DNA of 58,181 bases from assembly GCA_035314825.1 (NCBI GenBank), contig DATFYX010000067.1, forward strand, positions 1-58,181, in the 5' to 3' direction. The notes beneath the pieces were generated by a model, which was not told where the DNA came from, did not search any database, and was given only the letters and a program-made list of their open reading frames with translations. The translations under genes were made by a program, and so were the position numbers. Source of the stretch: Candidatus Eremiobacteraceae bacterium (GTDB taxonomy: Bacteria > Vulcanimicrobiota > Vulcanimicrobiia > Eremiobacterales > Eremiobacteraceae). How positions within the stretch are numbered: position 1 is the first letter of the stretch; each line of letters begins with the position of its first letter. Positions 18,446-26,706 of this stretch are shown here, in pieces.

Positions 18446-18467
18446 ATTTTGGGGGACGAGGAAAGCT

Positions 18468-18956
18468 ATGCGTTTACTAGCTCGGAGTGTTTTCGTGTGC
18501 CTGGCGGCCATCGCGCTGTCGGCCACGGCCGCCGTTGCGCGGCCCGACGTCACGCTGCATCTGACCGGTGCCACCGTCGTCAAGACGGCACAGGGCGAGA
18601 AGCTCGTACCGGTCGATCCGAACGTCAAACTCAAGACCGGCGAGGTCGTCCGCTGGACGATCGTCGGCACCAACAAAGGCTCTGATCCGGCGCTGCATTT
18701 CGAGCCGTCGGATAAGATACCCGCGGGCATGGCGTACGTCGCCGGGTCTGCGACCACCACGGGCGGCAAACCCGAGTTCTCGACCGATCAAGGGAAGACG
18801 TGGTCGAGCAAGCCCATGGTGACGGTTCAGACCCAGACCGGTCCGGTGGAGAAGCCGGCGGATCCGTCTGCATACACTACCATCCGGTGGATTGCCGACA
18901 AACCGCTGGCGCCGAAGGGGAGCGTCCGGTTCAGTTACGAGGTCCGGGTGAAGTGA
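18468..18956 (+). CDS. Exported DUF11-like single-domain protein
   Basis: 162 residues. The signal peptide spans about 1-24 (LLARSVFVCLAAIALSATAAVA). One compact beta-rich domain follows, resembling a lone DUF11-like unit: VTLHLTGATVVKTAQGEKL, then GEVVRWTIVGTNKGSDPA and DKIPAGMAYVAGSAT. It ends RFSYEVRVK, so there is no membrane anchor. The ATG at 18468 is preferred because GAGGAAAG sits at 18458-18465; an in-frame GTG further upstream (18435) lacks a ribosome site. First gene of a five-gene exported-protein operon; 35 bp separates it from the next gene. Confidence 0.8.
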   Translation: MRLLARSVFVCLAAIALSATAAVARPDVTLHLTGATVVKTAQGEKLVPVDPNVKLKTGEVVRWTIVGTNKGSDPALHFEPSDKIPAGMAYVAGSATTTGGKPEFSTDQGKTWSSKPMVTVQTQTGPVEKPADPSAYTTIRWIADKPLAPKGSVRFSYEVRVK

Positions 18957-18991
18957 TCTTTACCAGCACATTGACAAGGAGAAGCAAACCC

Positions 18992-21325
18992 ATGAATTCC
19001 TGGTACACATCACTGACGCGCGCGGCGGCCGGCTTGGCCTCGGCCGCGTTCGTCTGCTTGGCCCTGATCGCTTCAGGCCAGCCCGCGGCGGCGGCCACAG
19101 CGGCCGGCACGCAGATCTCGAACACCGCGTCGGCGACGTATACGGACAGCAACGGCGTGAACTATTCGACGCAGTCGAATACCGTCGTGGTCACGGTGCA
19201 GAGCGCTCCAAGCTTGACCGTCACGACGAACAACGGCGTGCCGCCCGGCACGAATTCGGGCGTGCCTAACTCGTGCTTCGTCGACGTCTACACGCTGACG
19301 AACACCGGTAACGGCCCCGGCTACTTCCAAGTGACGAACGCCGCGCCGGCCTTCGGCGGCAACGATGGAGGCTCCGCGGCCCTCACCAACTTCACGGTCT
19401 CGGTGAACGGCGGAGCCAATCAGATCTTCGCGACGGTCGGTGCGATGAACACCTACCTCAACACCGCGGCCGGCAAAGTGCTGTCCGGACAGATCGTGAG
19501 CATCACGATCAACTACTGCCAGACCAATCCGCCGAACGTGCCCGGCCTGATCACGACGACGGTCGTCGCCACGATCACGCAGAAGGCCGCGGATATCCCT
19601 GGCACGGTGGACACGACGTCCGCGAGCCAGCAGAACACGTACAACGACAGCATCATCGCTGAGGCCCGGCTCGACCTGCAGAAGTCGGCCGTCGTGAGCG
19701 GCACGGCGGGCGCGCCGATCGTGACCTACACGGTCCTTGGCAACAACGGCGGCGGCGCGCCGGCGCGCATGCTCAACTCGCTCAACTCGGGAGGCTTCGG
19801 CTTCCCGACAGCGGGCGTGCTGATCGCGGACAAGATCCCGGTGTTCAACGCCACCGTGCTGACGCTGAACGGAACGCCGACCGTGACCACGAGCGGGGCG
19901 AATGGGTTCCCGGCCACGGCCACAGCGACGATCTACTACACGACCGATCCAACGGGCGCTACGGGCTGGACCTCGACGAAACCGGCGACGCCGCTGTGGA
20001 TCGGCGTGTTCATCGCGGGCGGCGCCATCGCGCTCAACTCGCATGCAGGCTCATCTGCCGGCAACGTGCCCGCAGCGGCGGTCACGCTGACCTTCGCGGT
20101 CAACGGACCGACCGGACCGGGCTCGGGCAACGCCTGCGCCGGCCTTGTCGGACCGGTCACGAACATCGCGAACAGCGTGATCGGCGGTAACGCGCAGCCA
20201 CCGGCGGTCACCACGCCGCCGCAGATCATCGGACCGACGATCACGACCTTGGTCAGCGATGACGGCACCGCGACCGCGGTCAACGCGATCAAGGGCGCGC
20301 TCCAGAACACGACCACGGTGGCGGGTCCGAGCGGTGCATCGAACGGCACCTGCTCGTCGATGCCGGCCAACTACTCGGTGCTCAACGGACCGCGCGGCGC
20401 GCCGGGCGCAACGGGCAGCTACGACGGCGTTGTGGCCGTGAACAACAACGACGACTTCACCGACGTCGGATTCACACAAGCAGCCGCGTTCAACATCATC
20501 AACGCCGGCACCGTGCCGGGCACGCCGAACGGCAACAACTTCACGGCGGCCATCAGCGGCATCAACGTGCCGAACGCGGTGATGAACGCCGGCAACATCA
20601 ACGACACCTATACGATCGTCGCCACCGCGCCGGCCCTTGCGGGCTGGACGGTCCAGCTGCTGGTGGACAACGCCGGCGTGCCCGGCGGTCCGCTCGGCGG
20701 CGCGACAGCGGGTGCGACGTCGACGGCAAGCGGCGTCGTGGTCGCATCGGGTGCGACGCTCAACTACTGGACGCAGTACACCTCGCCGAACGGGACCAAG
20801 ACACTGACGCGCTACGACGCCAACATCGTCGCGACGAGCACCGGCAACCCCGCGGTGAACAACGGCACGCACAACGAGCTCTACGCGGGCTTCATCGCGC
20901 TGACCAAATCGACCGCGATCGTGACCAACTGCTCTGGCGCAGTGCCGGCGAACGGCGTCTGCCCGGGCGGCACGATCACGTACACGGTCGACTACCGCAG
21001 CATCGTGACGTTCCCCGGTACGGGCAACACGGAACCGGCAGCCGCGATCCTCATCAGCGCGGCGGGTCAGTTCACCATCAGCGACGACGGCACGCTCGCC
21101 CCCAACAACTGGGCGACGTTCACGAACGGTCTGAACGCTGCCGCGACCGACACGACGGGCGGAACGCTGTTCACGTATACGCCGGGTCCAGGCCCAGCCG
21201 GAGCGACGAAGTTCACCGCCCAGGTGGGCGGCGCGGCGTTCCAGCTGCAGCCCGCGGGCTCGGGCGGCTGCCTCAACACGAACGGCTGCTCCGGACAGAT
21301 CGCGTACGCCGTGACGGTCAAGTAG
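18992..21325 (+). CDS. Exported DUF11-family surface protein, 777 residues
   Basis: The ATG at 18992 follows AAGGAGAAG at a good distance. The signal peptide ends near residue 36 (QPAAAAT). Right after it comes a module shared with the next gene: GTQISNTASATYTDSNGVNY, then SNTVVVTVQSAPSLTV. The rest is beta-rich, Asn/Thr/Gly/Ala-heavy sequence with several immunoglobulin-like segments (for example LTNTGNGPGYFQVTNAAPAF and the terminal ITYTVDYRS). Cys residues are few and paired. No transmembrane anchor or enzymatic motif is visible. It probably forms part of an extracellular layer or fibre together with its operon neighbours. The following gene begins 24 bp downstream. Confidence 0.8.
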   Translation: MNSWYTSLTRAAAGLASAAFVCLALIASGQPAAAATAAGTQISNTASATYTDSNGVNYSTQSNTVVVTVQSAPSLTVTTNNGVPPGTNSGVPNSCFVDVYTLTNTGNGPGYFQVTNAAPAFGGNDGGSAALTNFTVSVNGGANQIFATVGAMNTYLNTAAGKVLSGQIVSITINYCQTNPPNVPGLITTTVVATITQKAADIPGTVDTTSASQQNTYNDSIIAEARLDLQKSAVVSGTAGAPIVTYTVLGNNGGGAPARMLNSLNSGGFGFPTAGVLIADKIPVFNATVLTLNGTPTVTTSGANGFPATATATIYYTTDPTGATGWTSTKPATPLWIGVFIAGGAIALNSHAGSSAGNVPAAAVTLTFAVNGPTGPGSGNACAGLVGPVTNIANSVIGGNAQPPAVTTPPQIIGPTITTLVSDDGTATAVNAIKGALQNTTTVAGPSGASNGTCSSMPANYSVLNGPRGAPGATGSYDGVVAVNNNDDFTDVGFTQAAAFNIINAGTVPGTPNGNNFTAAISGINVPNAVMNAGNINDTYTIVATAPALAGWTVQLLVDNAGVPGGPLGGATAGATSTASGVVVASGATLNYWTQYTSPNGTKTLTRYDANIVATSTGNPAVNNGTHNELYAGFIALTKSTAIVTNCSGAVPANGVCPGGTITYTVDYRSIVTFPGTGNTEPAAAILISAAGQFTISDDGTLAPNNWATFTNGLNAAATDTTGGTLFTYTPGPGPAGATKFTAQVGGAAFQLQPAGSGGCLNTNGCSGQIAYAVTVK

Positions 21326-21349
21326 CGGAGAGCGACAGGAGCTAAGGCG

Positions 21350-23494
21350 GTGCTCCGCTCCCTCGTCCTGGTGTTGGCGGCAGCCGGCGCCGGTTGGGTT
21401 GCCATGGCGACCCAGCCGGCGCTTGCCGCAACACCGGCAGGCACGATCATCAGCAACACGGCGTCCGCGACCTACGCGGACAGCTCGGGGACCTCGTATG
21501 CCACCGACTCGAACACGGTGGTCGCGCAGGTGCAGGCGGTCGCGTCGCTGACGGTCACGCCCAAAGAGACCGCGGTCAACCCGGCCTTGGACTCCTACGC
21601 GGTCGGCAATCCGGTGACGCGCCGCTTTATCATCACCAACACCAGCAACCTCACCGACGCATACACGATCCAGGCGGCGAGCACCACCAAAGGCGCCATC
21701 ACCTCGATCAGCTTCGTCGTGCCGCCGTCTGGGCCGACCATCCCTGTGACGGTCGGCAGCACGGTCTCACCCAGCGTCGTGCCGGGCGGCACGATGTTCG
21801 TGGACGTCACGGTCAACACGACGGGCGTGCCGGTCGGCACCTCGTGGTATATCAACCTCACCGCACAGACGACCGTGACGGGAACGGCCAACGGCCTGCA
21901 ATCGGATACAGGCCAGCGCTGGGCGATCGCGGTCCCCGGTCCCAATCTCAGCGGCGTCAAGAAGCTGGTCGGCGGAGAGCCTTCTATCCAGGCCGCACCG
22001 AGCAGCACCGTCACGTTCACGATCTCGTTCACCAACTCGGGCGGACTGCCCGCGAACAACGTCGTGATGACCGACGTCGTGCCCACCGGCCTGCACCCGA
22101 TCCTCAGCTCGGTCCTCATCAACGGCGTGCCGGCGGGCGCCCAAGCCACGCTTGCCGGTCAGACGCTGACGGTCACGATTCCGACCGTGGCGGCCGCACA
22201 GGCGATCACGATCCAGTTCCAGGCGACCGTCGATCCGGCTGCGGCGCTGGGTTCGACCTACGTCAACACCGCGCAGGTCAGCGCGACGGGCGTCGGCCCC
22301 TTCAGCTCACCGCCGGCCAGCGTCTTCGTCGGCACCGGCAACATCGTCTACGACGGCCTCGCGGGGCCGGCGCACCCGATCGCCAGCGCGCTCCTCACGA
22401 TCACCTCGTCGTCGGGCATCACGCCGATCACGCTGACGGGAACGGGCGTCGCGCCGAACAACCCGAACGCCAATCCATATACGACCGGCGGGCCTGGGAC
22501 GTACTCGTTCGGCTTCGGCCCCGGCCAGTTCGGCGGCGCGCCCGGCGACTCGCACTATCATCTGACGATCACGGCAGCCGGATATCTGAACCGGCAGCTC
22601 GACGTCATGCTGCACGCCGATCCGACCGGCACGCTGTACACCGCGACGATCAAAGCGCTCGACGGCCAGCAGCTCGCGGTCCCCGGCGGTTTCACGCTCA
22701 CGCCCGGCCCAGTCGTGCTGACCGACGTCTTCAACATCCTCGGCAACATCCCGATGTTCACCGCGCACCCGATCCAGATCGCCAAGACCGTGGATCAGCA
22801 GGCCGTGATCACCGGCAGCCGCGTCATCTTCGCGGTGGCGTTCTCCAACGCGTCGCTGGCGACGCTGACCAACGCGACTTTGGTTGACACGCTGCCGCCT
22901 GGGATCGCCTACGGTCCGGGCACCGCATTGGTCGACGGCGTGCATCAAGAGCCGGTCGTCAACGGCCGCACGCTCACCTGGACGTTCGGCACGCTCGCGC
23001 CCGGCGCGTCGCACACGGTCGTCTATGCCGGCCTCGTGCTGCCGCAAGCCGTCGTCAACAGCACGCTGACCAATGTCGCCACGCTCAACGCGTTTGCGGC
23101 CGGCACGGACCTCGCCGCTTCGGCGGAGGCATCGGTCTACATCCTGAGCGGCGGCGCGTTCTCGTATACGATCCCCATCACCGGGCGCGTCTTCGTCGAT
23201 CCCGGCGGGCTGGGCACGTTCGTTCCCGGCGATCAAGGCGTGCCCAACGTGCGCCTGTACCTCGAAGACGGCGAGTACGTCGTGACCGACGCCAACGGGC
23301 GCTATTCGTTCCCGGCCGCGCGCCCTGGCATGCACGTGATCCGGCTTGACACGACGACCTTACCGGCCGGCGTGCGGCCGTCCCCCGATGCGCTGAACAT
23401 CGAGAGCCCGCGCAGCACCACGCGGCTCGTCCACGGCATCCTCGACACCGGGCTGCTGCAAGACATCAACTTCGCGCTGCAGGTGGCCAAATGA
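21350..23494 (+). CDS. Exported DUF11 protein with C-terminal SdrD/CNA-B-like domain
   Basis: 714 residues, GTG start with AGGAG upstream. The signal peptide ends at about residue 26 (QPALAAT). The same N-terminal module as in the previous gene follows (AGTIISNTASATYADSSGTS, then SNTVVAQVQAVASLTV). Two classic DUF11 units come next (MTDVVPTGLHPI at about 245 and LVDTLPPGIAYG at about 510). The C-terminus is a SdrD B-like/carboxypeptidase-regulatory unit (GRVFVDPGGLGTFVPGDQGV, DANGRYSFPAARPGMHVIRL) that ends in LLQDINFALQVAK. In some large surface proteins I know, such a module runs directly into an outer-membrane barrel; here the barrel is a separate gene overlapping the stop by 4 bp. Confidence 0.85.
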   Translation: MLRSLVLVLAAAGAGWVAMATQPALAATPAGTIISNTASATYADSSGTSYATDSNTVVAQVQAVASLTVTPKETAVNPALDSYAVGNPVTRRFIITNTSNLTDAYTIQAASTTKGAITSISFVVPPSGPTIPVTVGSTVSPSVVPGGTMFVDVTVNTTGVPVGTSWYINLTAQTTVTGTANGLQSDTGQRWAIAVPGPNLSGVKKLVGGEPSIQAAPSSTVTFTISFTNSGGLPANNVVMTDVVPTGLHPILSSVLINGVPAGAQATLAGQTLTVTIPTVAAAQAITIQFQATVDPAAALGSTYVNTAQVSATGVGPFSSPPASVFVGTGNIVYDGLAGPAHPIASALLTITSSSGITPITLTGTGVAPNNPNANPYTTGGPGTYSFGFGPGQFGGAPGDSHYHLTITAAGYLNRQLDVMLHADPTGTLYTATIKALDGQQLAVPGGFTLTPGPVVLTDVFNILGNIPMFTAHPIQIAKTVDQQAVITGSRVIFAVAFSNASLATLTNATLVDTLPPGIAYGPGTALVDGVHQEPVVNGRTLTWTFGTLAPGASHTVVYAGLVLPQAVVNSTLTNVATLNAFAAGTDLAASAEASVYILSGGAFSYTIPITGRVFVDPGGLGTFVPGDQGVPNVRLYLEDGEYVVTDANGRYSFPAARPGMHVIRLDTTTLPAGVRPSPDALNIESPRSTTRLVHGILDTGLLQDINFALQVAK

Positions 23495-26400
23495 TGGAGC
23501 GGTCGAATTCATTCGACCGACGGTCGAGCAAGCTCGACCGCTCCATATGCTTTGCGTTCGCAGCAGTGCTTATGCTCTGGGCGGCGCCGGTGCGTGCCGA
23601 TGTGCCCGTGGCCGCCGACCTGACCAACCTGACGTACACGGCGACGGGCGATCTCAGCGCGACCCTGGTCGACCCGGCACCCGGCAGCGCAGCGCGCACC
23701 ATCGCGTCGAAGATCCTCGTCTCGACGGTAGCGGGCGCGGGTGTCGAGCTGCGCGTGAACGAGCGGCTGATCTCGAGCAAGCAGATCGGCATGCGCACGG
23801 TCAACAAGAAGACCGGCGAAACGCGCTACGAGTACTTCGGCGTCGTGCTCGCCGAAGGACCGAACGCCGTCGAGGTCACGCCCCTCGGCGCGTCCGGTTC
23901 GCGCGGTCCCACCAGCCATTACATGCTGTACGGACCGGGCCGGCCTGCGCACTTCACGTTTTCGCTCGACCGCGCGCTGCGCGCGGACGGCGGCACCACG
24001 GTGACGACGCTGAGCATCGGCGCGACGGATCGCTGGAACCATCCGGCCATGCCCGGCGCGATCATCAAGCTCAACATCACCGCCGGCGACTTGCACTTCC
24101 TCGTCGCCACGTCCGGCGCGCAGGGCCAGCCGATGCACTATCACCTCGCATCTGCGGTCGAGATGCCGATCGCATCCGGAGGGCTCGAGCAGATCGAGCT
24201 CAGCGGCGGATTGCTGCCGGGTGAGGTCACGCTGCAATTGACCGCGGCCGACACCGTGTGCACCGAGCGCTTCTACGTCGAGCCGAACTTACGCAAGCCG
24301 CTGGTCGCGGGCTTGGTCACGGTCGGCGCCGGCCCAGTGCCGGGTTTTGCGGGCATGCCGGCCGCGGTTCCCGACGGCCAGCAAACGCGGCAAGGCCGGA
24401 TCGCGGTGTTCGCGACCGGCACGATCTTCAACGACGTGCTGGCGACCGCGGCCTACGACACGGCAAACGTGCTGCAGCAGACGCTCCAGGGCCCCTATGT
24501 CGCCGATCCATACGACCGGCCGTTCCAGACGTACGGCGACACCAGCTATTTGCACGACGATGCGCTGTCAACCGATCACCTCTACGCGCGTTTCGATCGC
24601 AACCAGAGCAGCCTCACGTGGGGCGAGTTCCGCCCTGACACCGGTTCGACCGATCCGGACGGCGCGTATCACCTGCTGGTCGACGGCGCCAAGCTCGAAC
24701 TGGGCACGAGCCGCACGCGCGTCGTGGCCTTCACCGCCAACAACGCGTTCGCGTACGCCCGCCAGCAGTTCAACCCGACCGGGCTCTCGATGAGCGGACA
24801 GATCCTGCATCCCGACATCGTCGTCGGTTCGGACGTCGTGATGCTCGTCGTGCTCAACTCGCGCACCGGCGCGGTGCTCAGCCAGACGATCATGGTGAAC
24901 AACGTCGACTACACGCTCGACTATAGCACCGGCATGCTGCGCTTCATCAACATCCCGCTGCCCTATGACGATCACTTCAATCCGCAGGTCATCCAAGTGC
25001 AGTACGAGTACGGCGGCGTGGGCGTCACCTCGGAGACGAGCGGCGGCCGCGCCAGCGTGCTGCTCGACAGCACTGGCTCGCTGCAGCTGAACGTCGGATA
25101 TGTCAACGATTTCACCGGCGTGGCGAACTTCTCGCTGTTCGAAGAAAGCTTGCAAGGGACCACGCACGGCGGGGCATGGAGCATCGCGCACGTGTCGTCC
25201 AACGGTCCGCCGCTCGGCGGCTTGCCGGGCGCGAGCCAGACCGGCTCCGAGGTCCACGCCACGTTCTCGCAAGTGTCGGGCTCGAACCGCTTCGCATTCG
25301 AGTTCGAGACCGCGAGCGCCGACTTCGACAATCCGTTCGGCGGCTTCGCGACGCCGGGCCTCACGAGCTACAACCTGGATGCCAAGCACCTGTTCAACCC
25401 CGACAGCGACATCGCCGTCAACTTCAACTTGCAGCACAACATCAGCGCGAGCGGCGCAGAAGATCAGTCGCAGGCATCGGCCGTCTATCACCACGTCTGG
25501 AAGGACCGCTTCACGATCAAAGCGGGGCTGCAGACGAACGTCGTCTCCAACGTGGCCTCCACGCTGTCGGGCGGCACGGTGACGGGCTCGAACCTGCAGT
25601 CGATCATCGGTTTCGGGTACAAGTTCACGCCGCGCCTGGCGTTCGGCGTCGAGGACATCGCGAACATCGGCGGCGGCACGCTCGCGCCCAGCGAGCCGGC
25701 GCAGGCGCTGGCGCAGATCACCTACTCCGTGCTCAACAACACGAAGTTCTACGTCCGCGATCGCTGGAGCTCCCAGCCGACCGAGACGTTCGCGACGTCC
25801 TCCGCGCCCTTCACGACCGCATCGCAGGCCACCCAGTCGTTGGCCATCGGATTCACGCGCGACATGTCGTCGGCCACTGCGGTCGACGCGGAGTGGGGCG
25901 TCGATCATACGAACAACGGCCCGGACATCTATTCGGCGTACGGCATACGCGAGAAGTTCACGCTGGCCAAGAACGTCAAGGGCGACGCGTTCTTGCAGGA
26001 CGGCAACGCCGTCGGCGGCGGCTTGGAAGGGTTCGCCGTCTACGGCGTCAACGCGTCATATCAGAACACGCATAACTTCACCGCGGCGGCGTCATGGCAG
26101 AACCGGACGGGCTCGCAGCCCGGCAGCAGTCTGACGGCCGGCTTCTCGGGCCCGCTTGGCCCGAGCTTCGCCGTACAAGGGACAGTGCAAGATTCGTGGA
26201 CGCCGCTCGCGTTCGACGATCAGGACCGCATCGGCTTCGCATGGCGGCCGTCGCTCAACGATCGCGGCGCGACCCTGGTCGAGTGGGACCATCGCATCGG
26301 CAGCATCACGACGCTGAGCGAGCAGACCGACGTCATCTTGTTCCAGCAGGTGTATCGTCCGACGCACACGCTGGAACTTGCTGCGCGCTATGCGTATAAG

Positions 26401-26706
26401 ATCGACGGCGGCGCCTATTACTTGCCGCACACGACGCTCGCTGGGTTACGTGCGGATCAACGCTTTGGGCCGCGCTACGACTTAGGCATCGAGACGCAAG
26501 TCGTCGAGCCGGCGGGCATCCCGGCGGCCAAATCGACGGACTTCGCGGTGGAGAACGGCTACCGGATCGGCGGAGCCGCTCGCCTAGCGGTCGGATACAA
26601 CTTCTCGGGCTCAGCGGACCCGACGCTGACGGGTGCGCCGGTGCGGCGCGGCGCATACGTCACCTTGACGTCGGTCGTCGATCACATCTTCGGCTGGGGC
26701 CGTTGA
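23491..26706 (+). CDS. Putative outer-membrane beta-barrel protein of the DUF11 operon
   Basis: 1071 residues. The start ATG overlaps the previous TGA (ATGATGG). The first 17 residues (MMERSNSFDRRSSKLDR) are encoded by a REP-like palindrome and precede a normal signal peptide (about 18-38, ICFAFAAVLMLWAAPVRA). An N-terminal beta-rich region of about 280 residues follows, then the recognisable stretch YGDTSYLHDDALSTDHLYAR with WGEFRPDTG at about 350-385, which recalls the barrel part of large DUF11/SdrD proteins in other diderms. From about residue 500 to the end, alternating amphipathic strands (FAFEFETASADF, VYHHVWKDRFTIKAGLQTNV, LAVGYNFSG) suggest an outer-membrane barrel. It may anchor or export its operon partners; that role is inferred. 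Confidence 0.7.
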   Translation: MMERSNSFDRRSSKLDRSICFAFAAVLMLWAAPVRADVPVAADLTNLTYTATGDLSATLVDPAPGSAARTIASKILVSTVAGAGVELRVNERLISSKQIGMRTVNKKTGETRYEYFGVVLAEGPNAVEVTPLGASGSRGPTSHYMLYGPGRPAHFTFSLDRALRADGGTTVTTLSIGATDRWNHPAMPGAIIKLNITAGDLHFLVATSGAQGQPMHYHLASAVEMPIASGGLEQIELSGGLLPGEVTLQLTAADTVCTERFYVEPNLRKPLVAGLVTVGAGPVPGFAGMPAAVPDGQQTRQGRIAVFATGTIFNDVLATAAYDTANVLQQTLQGPYVADPYDRPFQTYGDTSYLHDDALSTDHLYARFDRNQSSLTWGEFRPDTGSTDPDGAYHLLVDGAKLELGTSRTRVVAFTANNAFAYARQQFNPTGLSMSGQILHPDIVVGSDVVMLVVLNSRTGAVLSQTIMVNNVDYTLDYSTGMLRFINIPLPYDDHFNPQVIQVQYEYGGVGVTSETSGGRASVLLDSTGSLQLNVGYVNDFTGVANFSLFEESLQGTTHGGAWSIAHVSSNGPPLGGLPGASQTGSEVHATFSQVSGSNRFAFEFETASADFDNPFGGFATPGLTSYNLDAKHLFNPDSDIAVNFNLQHNISASGAEDQSQASAVYHHVWKDRFTIKAGLQTNVVSNVASTLSGGTVTGSNLQSIIGFGYKFTPRLAFGVEDIANIGGGTLAPSEPAQALAQITYSVLNNTKFYVRDRWSSQPTETFATSSAPFTTASQATQSLAIGFTRDMSSATAVDAEWGVDHTNNGPDIYSAYGIREKFTLAKNVKGDAFLQDGNAVGGGLEGFAVYGVNASYQNTHNFTAAASWQNRTGSQPGSSLTAGFSGPLGPSFAVQGTVQDSWTPLAFDDQDRIGFAWRPSLNDRGATLVEWDHRIGSITTLSEQTDVILFQQVYRPTHTLELAARYAYKIDGGAYYLPHTTLAGLRADQRFGPRYDLGIETQVVEPAGIPAAKSTDFAVENGYRIGGAARLAVGYNFSGSADPTLTGAPVRRGAYVTLTSVVDHIFGWGR
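23494..23546. repeat. Compound REP-like palindrome inside the start of the barrel gene
   Basis: Outer arms ATGGAGCGGTCGA (23494-23506) and TCGACCGCTCCAT (23534-23546) are perfect inverted repeats. Between and overlapping them are two tandem hairpins, CGGTCGAAT-TC-ATTCGACCG (23500-23519) and CGGTCGAGC-AA-GCTCGACCG (23521-23540). The arm sequence is the same as in the palindrome at 3649-3677. The element lies in frame within the coding start of the barrel gene. Confidence 0.8.

Noticed and set aside
18298-18467. Possible tRNA or T-box leader between thrS and the DUF11 operon
   Set aside because: No cloverleaf with acceptor and T-arm could be drawn, and no T-box consensus is present on the thrS side. 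Only the nested dyad remains.
3649-23546. The two related palindromes as ends of an insertion sequence
   Set aside because: They are 20 kb apart, enclose only ordinary genes, and no transposase is present. They fit a dispersed REP-like repeat better.
24568-25908. Minus-strand open frame of 446 codons inside the barrel gene
   Set aside because: Arg-rich low-complexity product, no motif, no ribosome site; shadow of the plus-strand gene.
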